A DNA stretch of 64,000 nt from Sinosporangium album (lineage in GTDB: Bacteria > Actinomycetota > Actinomycetes > Streptosporangiales > Streptosporangiaceae): contig NZ_FNCN01000026.1 in NCBI RefSeq assembly GCF_900100605.1, positions 1 to 64,000 of the forward strand. Reading direction: 5' to 3'. Of the stretch, positions 45,293 to 55,043 are shown piece after piece (within the stretch, counting starts at the first letter, position 1; each line of letters opens with the position of its first letter). A program made the position numbers and the translations under genes. The notes under the pieces are model-generated. The model had not been told where the DNA came from. It did not search any database and saw only the letters and a list, made by a program, of their open reading frames with translations.

Positions 45293-46075
45293 GTGATCGA
45301 CACCGGCCTCAGCGGGCAGAACGTCCTGGTGACCGGAGGCGCCGGGAACATCGGCGCCGCCATCGCCCACGCGTTCGCCGCCGAAGGGGCCCGGGTGGCC
45401 GTCCACTACCTGGCGCGCGACGGACAGGCTCCAGAGGGCGCCGCGTGGGCGCACGTGACGCCCGAACCGCACGCTGCCGAGGCGCTGGCCGAGGAACTCG
45501 GCAACGGGTCCGTGGCGATCAGCGCCGACCTGGCCGAGCCGGACGCCCCCCGCCGCCTGGTGGAGGCCGCCGTCGAGCGCCTCGGATCGGTCAACGTCCT
45601 GGTCAACAACGCCGCGCACTGCGAAACGCCCGACACGGTCGACACGCTGACGCCGGGCTCCCTGGAGCGGCACTACCGCGTGAACGCGATCGCCCCCGCG
45701 CTGCTGGTGGCCGAGGTGGCGCGCCGCCGCGTGGGCGGCGCGCCGCTGTGCGTGGTCAACGTCTCCACCGACGCCGCCCGGGCGTTCCCCGGCCAGATCG
45801 GGTACGGCACATCCAAGGCGGCCCTGGAAGGCCTGACCCGGGCCACCGCCCTGGACCTGGCGCCGCGCGGTATCCGGGTGAACGCCGTGGCCCCGGGGCC
45901 GGTGCAGACGGGCTGGATCGGCGAGGACCTGCTGGCCGAGGTGACGGCCATCGTGCCGCTGGGCCGGGTCGGCGAACCGGCCGACATCGCCGACGCCGCG
46001 GTGTTCCTCGCCTCGCACCAGGCCCGCTGGATCACCGGCCAGGTGCTCCAGGTATCGGGCGGACACGCGATCTGA
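45293..46075 (+). CDS. Short-chain dehydrogenase/reductase
   Basis: The product has 260 residues from GTG 45293, preceded by GAGGAAGAGG; ATG 45260 is an alternative. The classical SDR motifs are present: VLVTGGAGNIGAAIAHAF, NVLVNNAAH, the catalytic Ser in VVNVSTDAARAF, YxxxK as YGTSKAALEG, and PG near the end (VAPGPVQTG). It is probably an NAD(P)H-dependent reductase for an alcohol or keto group. Position after ferredoxin suggests a link to the P450 operon, though a decayed permease piece on the other strand lies between. Confidence 0.92.
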   Translation: MIDTGLSGQNVLVTGGAGNIGAAIAHAFAAEGARVAVHYLARDGQAPEGAAWAHVTPEPHAAEALAEELGNGSVAISADLAEPDAPRRLVEAAVERLGSVNVLVNNAAHCETPDTVDTLTPGSLERHYRVNAIAPALLVAEVARRRVGGAPLCVVNVSTDAARAFPGQIGYGTSKAALEGLTRATALDLAPRGIRVNAVAPGPVQTGWIGEDLLAEVTAIVPLGRVGEPADIADAAVFLASHQARWITGQVLQVSGGHAI

Positions 46076-46570
46076 GTCCGTGACGAGGACCGGCGCAGCG
46101 TTCTGCTGAAGTATGCCGCCGTGGTGTCGAACGGAAAGGGTCTTGATCAGCGCTGCGCGGCGGCATAACGTGGCTGAATGACCGGATTTCACATCTAGTC
46201 ATGAGGCTGGTCATGGGGCGACGAATGCTGCGAATGCTGGAGCGGGCGGACCGGAGACTCGGCGCGGCGGGCGAGCTGATGCTCCGCCTCGGACATCGCA
46301 AGGCCGACGCCGAGGACATCGCCTCCCGGTCCCCCCGGGGCGGCGGACGTATCGACGGGCTTCCACCTTCTCGACGGTCCTGAGAGCGGAGGCCCGGAGC
46401 TGGACGAGGATGCCAGGGCCGACCCGCTCGCATTCGCCGTACGGCATGCATGCGAGCCCACCGAGGAGTCTTCCGCCGCGGTTCTCGCTGCAGCGGACAC
46501 ACAGGCACATCTCGATTTTCAAGGAACTGATCCCGCCCTATCGAAAGTGGATCTACGACAAGGAGAGGCG
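46076..46570 (+). other. Region with coding-like text before the second P450
   Basis: A 60-codon frame from ATG 46201 (MRLVMGRRMLRMLERADRRL) ends at 46383. In the P450 frame the sequence is open from about 46280 without a start and reads ADVSTGFHLLDGPESGGPEL and then AFAVRHACEPTEESSAAVLA. This may be a small frameshifted gene coupled with the P450. The family is not recognised. No operator of the shared type is seen here. Confidence 0.3.
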
Positions 46571-47770
46571 ATGCCCGACATCGTCGAGCGGTACAGCATC
46601 CCCACGCAGCACTTCTGGCTGCACGGGCCGCGATCGGGCCCGCCGGTCGAGTTCGACGCCGGCACCGGGTTGTGGAATGTCTACGGCTATCCGGAGCTGC
46701 AGGAGATCTTCAGCGATCCTGCCGCGTTCTCCTCCGACACCATGCGTGTCATCCCCAAGGATCTGATGCCGGGGAGGGAGGAGTTCTCGATGGAGGGCTT
46801 CATCACCCAGATCGATCCACCCGATCACGGAAAATTGCGCAAACTTGTCAGCAGCGCCTTCACCCGGAAGGTCGTCGCCGACCTTGAGCCGAGAATCGCG
46901 GCCCTCACCCATGAACTGCTCGACGCCGCGGAAGAACGCGGACGGCTGGAGCTGGTGACCGACCTGGCCTACCCCCTTCCGGTCATCGTCATCGCCGAGC
47001 TCCTGGGGGTGCCGAGCAGCGATCGCGCCCTGTTCAAGCGGTGGGCCGATGCGCTGTTCGAACGCGACGCCAAGATCTCACTCACCAAGTCCGCCGAAGA
47101 GCAGGGCGTCGACATGCGGGCGACGCTGAAGCCGTGGAAGGAGATGACGGCCTACCTCGCCGCCCACGCCGACGAGCGCAGAAGCAAGCCACGCGCCGAT
47201 CTGCTCACCAGGCTGACCGAGGCCGAGGTGGACGGTGAACGCCTTCCCGGCGAACAGGTGGTCAACTTCGCGATCCTGCTCCTGCTCGCCGGGCACATCA
47301 CCACAACGATGCTGCTCGGCAACACGGTCCTGTGTCTGGACGCCTTCCCCGAACAGCAGGACAGGGTCCGGGCCGATCGCACGTTGATCCCGGCCGTGAT
47401 CGAGGAGTCCTTGCGCTACCTCACCCCGTTCGCCGCCATCGGCCGGTCCACCGCCCGCGACGTCGAACTCGGCGGCGTGACGATACCGGCCGATCAGCTC
47501 GTCATGGGCTGGCTGGGGACGGCCAACAGGGACCCCCGGCAGTTCACCGCGCCCGAGGTCTTCGACCCCGGCCGCGACCCCAACCCGCATCTCGGTTTCG
47601 GCCGCGGCATCCACTTCTGTCTGGGCGCCCCCTTGGCCCGGCTGGAGGGGCGGGTCGCGCTGAACATCCTGCTCGACCGGTTCGGCCGTCTGCGCACCGA
47701 TCCGGATGACCCCGTGCTCTTCCTGCCTGCTCCGACCATGACGGGCGTGCGCCGCCTCGCGCTGGTCTAG
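46571..47770 (+). CDS. Cytochrome P450 (second)
   Basis: The product has 399 residues from ATG 46571 with AGGAGAGG. The heme loop is HLGFGRGIHFCLGAPLARLE, and E-x-x-R is in IEESLRYLTPF. The I-helix reads LLLLAGHITTTMLLGN, where the acid of the usual A-G-x-D/E-T is Ile. This is seen in some CYP107-like enzymes that use substrate-assisted oxygen activation. Without its own ferredoxin it may share the one at 44784. A role in tailoring or degradation is not predictable. Confidence 0.93.
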   Translation: MPDIVERYSIPTQHFWLHGPRSGPPVEFDAGTGLWNVYGYPELQEIFSDPAAFSSDTMRVIPKDLMPGREEFSMEGFITQIDPPDHGKLRKLVSSAFTRKVVADLEPRIAALTHELLDAAEERGRLELVTDLAYPLPVIVIAELLGVPSSDRALFKRWADALFERDAKISLTKSAEEQGVDMRATLKPWKEMTAYLAAHADERRSKPRADLLTRLTEAEVDGERLPGEQVVNFAILLLLAGHITTTMLLGNTVLCLDAFPEQQDRVRADRTLIPAVIEESLRYLTPFAAIGRSTARDVELGGVTIPADQLVMGWLGTANRDPRQFTAPEVFDPGRDPNPHLGFGRGIHFCLGAPLARLEGRVALNILLDRFGRLRTDPDDPVLFLPAPTMTGVRRLALV

Positions 47771-48031
47771 TCACCCGGCCGATCGCTGATCAATACCTGT
47801 GCCTCGCAGGGCGGAACGTCCCGGTGAGCGGAGGCGCCGGAAACATCTCGGCGCCTCCCTGGGCGACTACCTGGGCGCCGCCCTGGAGGTGGAGCTGTGG
47901 GCACGGGCCGCGCTCTCACCGGGGAATTGTCGGTGGGGGAGTGTACGGTCGCGGGCATGTCGACGACGGGGAAGACCAGCGGGCCGGGGGATGCCTACGC
48001 GTCGCCCGGCTCTCCATCGCCACCGGGGCCT
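47771..48031. other. Gap between P450 and regulator, no gene supported
   Basis: A plus-strand frame from ATG 47957 reads MSTTGKTSGPGDAYASPGSP but runs antisense into the regulator gene and is not convincing. Nothing else of substance is present. Confidence 0.35.
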
Positions 48032-48769
48032 CTAGGGCGTGTGGTCGGCGGTGGTGTAGTGGTGGAGGTGGCTGGCGCCTTCGAGCATGGCGGTCGCCCG
48101 CTGCGTCAGCTCGGCCTGGCGCTGGGCGATGGCCGCGCGCAGCGCGTCGCTGCTGCCGGTGCGCCGGAGGCCGTCGAGGATGACCTGGATCTGCGGAAAG
48201 GCGTAGCGCCCCTGGCGGAGCATGCTGATCATCCGTGCGTCCCGGATGTCGGTGGCGTTGTAGCTGCGGTAGCGGGTGGCCGGGTCGCGGGCGGGGGAGA
48301 GCAGCCCCACCGCCTCCCACACCCGCAGGGCGGAGGTGCGCACACCCAGGTGGGCGGCGGCGTCGCCGATGCGCATGTCGTACCTCGGGAGGGCCGAGGC
48401 GTCGGGGTTCTGCTCGGCGACCGCCTCCAGCGCCGTGCCCGCCGCCCGAAGGGACAGCCGCTGCTCGTGGAGCGCGGCGTGGGCGGTGTCGACGAGTGTG
48501 AGCGCTTCGGCGAGGTCGCCGGCGTGCACCGCCTGCATGATCGCCTTGGCGGGGTCCCAGCCGTAGCCCTTGGCGAGGGTGCGGTAGGTCAGCAGCGCCT
48601 GGCGGTGCCTGGCGTGGAAGACGCGATAGCCGGCGGCGGTGCGCGCGGTCGGGGGGAGCACGCTCTCGTCGACGTAGTTGCGGATCTGCTGGGTGGAGAC
48701 GCCCACCAGGCGGGCGAGGTCGACGGGACGCAGGGTCGTCCGTTCCCGGCTCACGATGCCGCCCTTCAT
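48032..48769 (-). CDS. Tandem-MerR (TioE-like) regulator 1
   Basis: The product has 245 residues. Two MerR-type winged helices are visible. The first (residues 13-70) reads LRPVDLARLVGVSTQQIRNY and VDESVLPPTARTAAGYRVF. The second (about 130-200) reads MRIGDAAAHLGVRTSALRVW and EAVGLLSPARDPATRYRSYN. Such double-HTH proteins are annotated as TioE-like after the thiocoraline cluster, where one lies near a UvrA-like resistance protein. The same neighbour is found here (49162). A copy of the shared operator lies 70-109 bases upstream in the divergent gap. Confidence 0.85.
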   Translation of the reverse strand: MKGGIVSRERTTLRPVDLARLVGVSTQQIRNYVDESVLPPTARTAAGYRVFHARHRQALLTYRTLAKGYGWDPAKAIMQAVHAGDLAEALTLVDTAHAALHEQRLSLRAAGTALEAVAEQNPDASALPRYDMRIGDAAAHLGVRTSALRVWEAVGLLSPARDPATRYRSYNATDIRDARMISMLRQGRYAFPQIQVILDGLRRTGSSDALRAAIAQRQAELTQRATAMLEGASHLHHYTTADHTP

Positions 48770-48838
48770 GCACAGGGGTTACGTAATGGTTGAGGGTTGG
48801 GAGGGCTTGATCCCAGCCGATGGGGTCCAGATTAATGG

Positions 48839-48880
48839 AAAGTCGTAACTAGCAACTTCAATGAGAAACTTGAAGGCATG
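48839..48880. promoter_or_regulatory. Shared MerR-type operator, copy 3 (between regulator 1 and the UvrA-like gene)
   Basis: AAAGT at 48839, 13 bases, TTCAA at 48857, 8 bases, TTGAA at 48870, ATG at 48878. CTTCAA and TTGAAG make a perfect 6-base dyad. The 20 bases from 48857 are identical to copy 1 at 41102. Confidence 0.65.
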
Positions 48881-49003
48881 GATGTCGTCCCGAACGACAG
48901 CAGACCACAACCACCCCATTTTCACGGGGACAGCCATGTCCTCATGACGGCCGAGCCCGTCGCCCGCGATGAGCGGCGACACGCGCACCGCACCACGATG
49001 TAG
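48878..49003 (+). CDS. Possible 41-residue leader before the UvrA-like gene
   Basis: The ATG at the fixed offset behind the operator opens a frame of 41 codons (MDVVPNDSRPQPPHFHGDSH and onwards) ending in TAG at 49001. It has no ribosome-binding site; leaderless initiation would be required. The product is polar and His-rich. It may be a leader or simply chance. Confidence 0.3.
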   Translation: MDVVPNDSRPQPPHFHGDSHVLMTAEPVARDERRHAHRTTM

Positions 49004-49161
49004 AGGTTTGGCCGGGTTCTTTACCTGCGCTTATTGTGTGGCGGACGGCGCGGCGCGAGTCCGGCTCATGTGCGGCGGCTCGTCGGCGGTAGCCGTACCC
49101 CGGCCGCTGTAGGCGCGTTCCCCTTCCGATCAACAGTCAATCGAAGTGAGAAGGTTTCTCC

Positions 49162-51483
<2,322 letters not shown>

Positions 51484-51484
51484 T

Positions 51485-51533
51485 CCGCGGGGGTGCCTCC
51501 GGCGGCCTCCCGCCCCCGGAGGCACCCCCGCGG
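51485..51533 (+). terminator. Strong hairpin after the UvrA-like gene
   Basis: Two perfect 18-base arms beginning CCGCGGGGGTGCCTCCGG (51485-51502) and ending at 51533 enclose a 13-base loop, two bases after the stop codon. No U-tract follows. It is the largest perfect stem in the window. Confidence 0.8.
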
Positions 51534-51721
51534 GCCTCACCGTTCCCTTCGGGGGAAGAGGCGCTGGCCGCCGTCGCCGAAAACGCTGCCGAGCTCAGCC
51601 GTATGCGGACAGGCCGTGCCGTACGCCCACCGCTTCGATGAGCACCCCGCCACTCATTGCGTGGCTGCTTCCGTGGCTGCTCCGTGGCCGTGCCGTTTCC
51701 TGTGGCGGACGTGACTCGCCC

Positions 51722-52405
51722 TCAGAGTTCGCGGGCGTGGAGGTACGCGTCCAGGTCGGCGGCGCCCTTGAGCATGGCGCGGCCCCGGGCGGACAGGCGG
51801 GCCTGCCAGTCGCGCAGGGTCGACTCCAGCGGGGCGACGCCTCCGGCGGAGCGGACCTGAGCGATCAGCGGGGCGATCTGCTCCAGCGGGTAGCCGCCGC
51901 GCCTGAGTTGGCGGGCCAGCCGGGCGTCACGCACATCGGCCGCGCTGTAGATCCGGTAGCCCGTCTGCGGATCGCGGCGCGGCCGGACCAGCCCGGCCTT
52001 CTCCCACTTGCGCAGGGTGGCAGGGCGGAGGCCGAGCCTCCTGGCCAGGGGGCCGATGAACGTGCCGCCACGCTCCTGCGGCACGGGCGTCAGATCGCGG
52101 AGCGCGGCTTCGACGGCCTGGAGGGTGCGGCGGTCGTCGAGGAGTTGGCCGTGGCTTTCGTCGATGAGCCGCAGCGCGTCCTCGGTGGCCCCCTGGTTGA
52201 CCGCCTGCATGATCGACGTGGCCGTCTGGTGACCGTGCCCGGCCAGCAGGGCGAGGAACGCGCGCAGGGCTCGCGCGTGCAGCGGCGTGTAGGTGCGGTA
52301 GCCGTGGACGGTGCGCTCGGCGGCCGGCAGGATGCCGGCGTCCTCATAGTTCCTGATCGCCTGGGTGGACAGGCCGTGCTCGCGTGCCAGGTCCACCGGC
52401 CTCAT
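51722..52405 (-). CDS. Tandem-MerR (TioE-like) regulator 2
   Basis: The product has 227 residues from ATG 52405 (MRPVDLAREHGLSTQAIRNY). The same two-HTH layout as regulator 1 is seen: a first MerR domain with GYRTYTP near residue 40, and a second starting near 125 (IGPLARRLGLRPATLRKWEK, then AGLVRPRRDPQTGYRIYSAA). The paralogues are clearly related over their length. It lies divergent from the erythromycin-esterase-like gene. Operator copy 4 is 54-94 bases upstream of its start and ends at the esterase start codon. Confidence 0.85.
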   Translation of the reverse strand: MRPVDLAREHGLSTQAIRNYEDAGILPAAERTVHGYRTYTPLHARALRAFLALLAGHGHQTATSIMQAVNQGATEDALRLIDESHGQLLDDRRTLQAVEAALRDLTPVPQERGGTFIGPLARRLGLRPATLRKWEKAGLVRPRRDPQTGYRIYSAADVRDARLARQLRRGGYPLEQIAPLIAQVRSAGGVAPLESTLRDWQARLSARGRAMLKGAADLDAYLHAREL

Positions 52406-52458
52406 GGATGCATCACCGATTGAAGGTCCGTCGCGGTGAGAAGGGGTGATTCCAGGGA

Positions 52459-52499
52459 AAAGTTTACACCGGGGGTTCAACGATACCGTTGAAGGCATG
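52459..52499. promoter_or_regulatory. Shared MerR-type operator, copy 4 (before the esterase gene)
   Basis: AAAGT at 52459, 12 bases, TTCAA at 52476, 8 bases, TTGAA at 52489, and the ATG of the esterase at 52497, again eight bases after the start of TTGAA. TTCAACG and CGTTGAA make a 7-base dyad. No ribosome-binding site with proper spacing precedes the ATG. Confidence 0.65.
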
Positions 52500-53672
52500 G
52501 ACATCAAGGCCACGGCCCGGCCGTTCGATGGCGCGGGCGTCTCAGCGTTCCTCCGGTCGCTTCCCGCCAGGCCCCTGCTGCTCGGCCTGGGCGAGCCCAG
52601 GCACTTCGTGGGGGAATTGGGTGAACTGCGCAACGAGATGTTCCAGCACCTCGTCGAGCACGAGGGCTACCGGTCGTTCACCATCGAGAGCGACTGCCTC
52701 AAAGGCCTCCTGGTGGACGACTACATCATGACCGGCACAGGCACGCTCGACGACGTCATGGAACGTGGCTTCAGCCATGACTTCGGCACCATTCCGGCCA
52801 ACCGCGAACTCGTGCGCTGGATGCGCGCCTACAACGAGGAGCATGATGAAAAGCTGAGGTTCTTCGGCTTCGACGCCCCTTTGGAGTATTGGGCCGACAG
52901 CCCGCGCCAGGCGCTCACCTCTCTCTACGCCCTCCTCGACGGCCCGCTCTCCCGCACCGCAGTAGCCAGGGAAACCCTCGACGCGCTGCTCGGCCAGGAC
53001 GACCGCTGGACGAACGAGGCCACGGTCATGGACCCGTCCCAGTCGATCGGCCGATCCGCCGACGCCCAGCGGCTGCGACTGATCGCCGACGACCTGGTGG
53101 CGCTGCTCGATACACAGGCGCCGCAGCTGAGCGCGGAGGACAGGGAGCGGGCGGCCCTGTACGGGCGCACCGCCACCGGGCTGCTCCGCTACCACCACTG
53201 GATGGCCGACGCGTCCCCGGAACGGTGGACGCGCCTGTCGGCCCTGAGGGACGCGATGATGGCGGCCAACCTGCGTGCCGCCGCCGAGCACGGCCCGGCC
53301 CTGGTCTTCGCCCACAACCTCCATCTGCAGCGGAACAAGACCCTCATGCCGTTCGGCGACCAGGTGCTGGAGTGGTGGAGCGCGGGAGCGATCATCGAAG
53401 CGCACCTGAGCGACCGGTACGCTTTCCTGGCCTCGGCCTTCGGCACGGTCGGCGACGACACTCCGCCCCCGGACACTGTCGAGGGCGCCCTGTCCGCGCT
53501 CCCGTGGGACCACTCGCTCATCGACGCCCGCCGCCTTGCCGAAGCCATCATGAAGCCCGCCCCGCGCACCTCCCGTGATTTCGCCTATATTCCGCTGGAC
53601 CCGGCCCAGCTCGACATGATCGACGGCGTCATCTTCCTCAAACAGGCGGTCAGGCTGGGTCGGCCGGGCTGA
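52497..53672 (+). CDS. Erythromycin-esterase-like protein
   Basis: The product has 391 residues. It has the landmarks of the Ere superfamily: an early LLLGLGEPRHFVGELGELRN block with His and Glu of the metal/catalytic centre, FTIESD, MRAYNEEHDEKLRFFGFDAP, and a C-terminal VFAHNLHLQRNK segment with the second His. EreA-type enzymes open the macrolactone of erythromycin; others of the fold act on unknown esters. The ATG lies at the fixed offset behind operator copy 4, so its expression is probably under a tandem-MerR regulator. Confidence 0.88.
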   Translation: MDIKATARPFDGAGVSAFLRSLPARPLLLGLGEPRHFVGELGELRNEMFQHLVEHEGYRSFTIESDCLKGLLVDDYIMTGTGTLDDVMERGFSHDFGTIPANRELVRWMRAYNEEHDEKLRFFGFDAPLEYWADSPRQALTSLYALLDGPLSRTAVARETLDALLGQDDRWTNEATVMDPSQSIGRSADAQRLRLIADDLVALLDTQAPQLSAEDRERAALYGRTATGLLRYHHWMADASPERWTRLSALRDAMMAANLRAAAEHGPALVFAHNLHLQRNKTLMPFGDQVLEWWSAGAIIEAHLSDRYAFLASAFGTVGDDTPPPDTVEGALSALPWDHSLIDARRLAEAIMKPAPRTSRDFAYIPLDPAQLDMIDGVIFLKQAVRLGRPG

Positions 53673-53711
53673 CACGCATGCGCATCAAGCACGCCCTCCA
53701 CACCCCGTCCC

Positions 53712-54368
53712 TCACCGCTCCTTTCGGGGGAAGCCGCACTGCTCCTGCCCGCCGAAGATCCTGCCTATAAGGATGCGGAGTCTGGTCTGCCTCTTGCCGC
53801 ACCTCTGGTCGACGGCGGTGGCCACGCCCGGCAGCCGGCTCGCCGCCACCGCCACCGCCCGCGCGTCCGCTTCCGGTTTGACGCGGACCTGGAAGGACTC
53901 GGGCATGTCGCTGGGCCGTGCCGCGTCACGGAGCATGGAATTGTCCTTGTACATCTCCTGGAACCTCTTCCAGGCCTGCTGCTGATCCTCGTAGGCGACC
54001 TTCTCCACCTCAGGTCGGCTCTCAAGCGTGCGCAGGACGTCTGCGCGCTCGGCCTCCGTGACACCGCGCCCGTCGCACCAAGGGTCGCTCTCCTTGCAGA
54101 GGAACACAGAGACGTCATATCCCTCTGATGACGCCGCGCTGCTGAAGGACATCGCCATGATGTCGTTCTCCTGCGAGCCCGGGGAGAGCGCGGTGAGGGA
54201 GTTCACCCCCCACGCGGTCGCCGCGGCGGCCGAGGCCACGGCGACGACCTTGACCATCGTCCTCCTCCCGCGCCGGGCCGGCGGTGCGGGAAAGGGGCGG
54301 CCGTTGTCGCGTACGGCTCCCGCACGCGCCGACATCGCATCGCGAAGCCTGTCTTCCACGCCACTCAT
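53712..54368 (-). CDS. Membrane protein with FtsX-like extracellular domain, partner of the ECF sigma
   Basis: The product has 218 residues. An N-terminal cytoplasmic stretch (about 1-37) precedes one membrane segment (VKVVAVASAAAATAWGVNSL). An extracellular domain like that of FtsX (YDVSVFLCKESDPWCDG, then SRPEVEKVAYEDQQQAWKRF) comes after. The start overlaps the sigma gene by four bases. In actinomycetes such proteins sit after SigE-type sigma genes, and an anti-sigma role for the short N-terminal tail is possible. It has no zinc-binding anti-sigma motif. A decayed copy of its C-terminal half lies at 58852-59078. Confidence 0.75.
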   Translation of the reverse strand: MSGVEDRLRDAMSARAGAVRDNGRPFPAPPARRGRRTMVKVVAVASAAAATAWGVNSLTALSPGSQENDIMAMSFSSAASSEGYDVSVFLCKESDPWCDGRGVTEAERADVLRTLESRPEVEKVAYEDQQQAWKRFQEMYKDNSMLRDAARPSDMPESFQVRVKPEADARAVAVAASRLPGVATAVDQRCGKRQTRLRILIGRIFGGQEQCGFPRKER

Positions 54369-54907
54369 ATCGTTTCCCCCAATTCACGCGAAAGCCGGCC
54401 CAGCGCACGGGCTGCCGTGGATCTGACAGTGCTCTGCCCGACACGCATGATCTCCGCGATCTCGGCATCCGGCAGGTCAAGGTAGTACCGCAGCACCAGC
54501 GTCTCCCGCTGCCGTCGCGGCAGTCGGCCGAGCGCAGCCAGCACCTCCCGCCGCGCCTCGCCGACCAGTGCCGTGCTCTCGGCCGAGTCCACCCAGTCGG
54601 CGGCCCACGCCGTACGGCGCAGCATCATCGCCCGCCGCCGCAACACCGACCGGGCCGCGTTCAGCACAGCCGTCCGGACATAGGCCAGCGTCGTGACCTG
54701 GGGCCGCCACACCTTGTGCAGCCGGATGAACACGTCCTGCACGATGTCCTCGGCGGTCTCACCGTCGCCCACCAGCAGCACCGCCAGCCGCACCAGGTTG
54801 AGCCGCTGTTCGCGATAAAAATCGACCAGCTCGGTATCGGAGTAGGCGGTTGGCGGAGCGGGCGCCGAGGGCGCCCGCTCCGCCAACCGCAGAATCTCAC
54901 CGTCCAT
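54365..54907 (-). CDS. ECF sigma factor, SigE-like family
   Basis: The product has 180 residues. Region 2 reads LVDFYREQRLNLVRLAVLLV and TAEDIVQDVFIRLHKVWRP. Region 4 reads LPRRQRETLVLRYYLDLPDA and EIAEIMRVGQSTVRSTAARA. It is the type of SigE-family sigma that is abundant in actinomycetes. It drives an unknown regulon, with the adjacent membrane protein as likely modulator. Confidence 0.92.
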   Translation of the reverse strand: MDGEILRLAERAPSAPAPPTAYSDTELVDFYREQRLNLVRLAVLLVGDGETAEDIVQDVFIRLHKVWRPQVTTLAYVRTAVLNAARSVLRRRAMMLRRTAWAADWVDSAESTALVGEARREVLAALGRLPRRQRETLVLRYYLDLPDAEIAEIMRVGQSTVRSTAARALGRLSRELGETI

Positions 54908-55043
54908 GCTTCATGAACGCACGTGCCCGCCGGTCCGCTGCTTCCCAGCCGCCGGGGAAACCGCGCTCTTGTCGGCCTCTATGCAGGTTTGCGCGAGTAC
55001 CGCTGGAGGAACCTGGTCGCCGCCGCGCGGGCGGAACCGTGCC

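Noticed and set aside
46195..46500. Ser/Gly-rich minus-strand peptide as a RiPP precursor near the P450s
   Set aside because: It is antisense to a stretch that looks coding on the plus strand and has no conserved leader motif.
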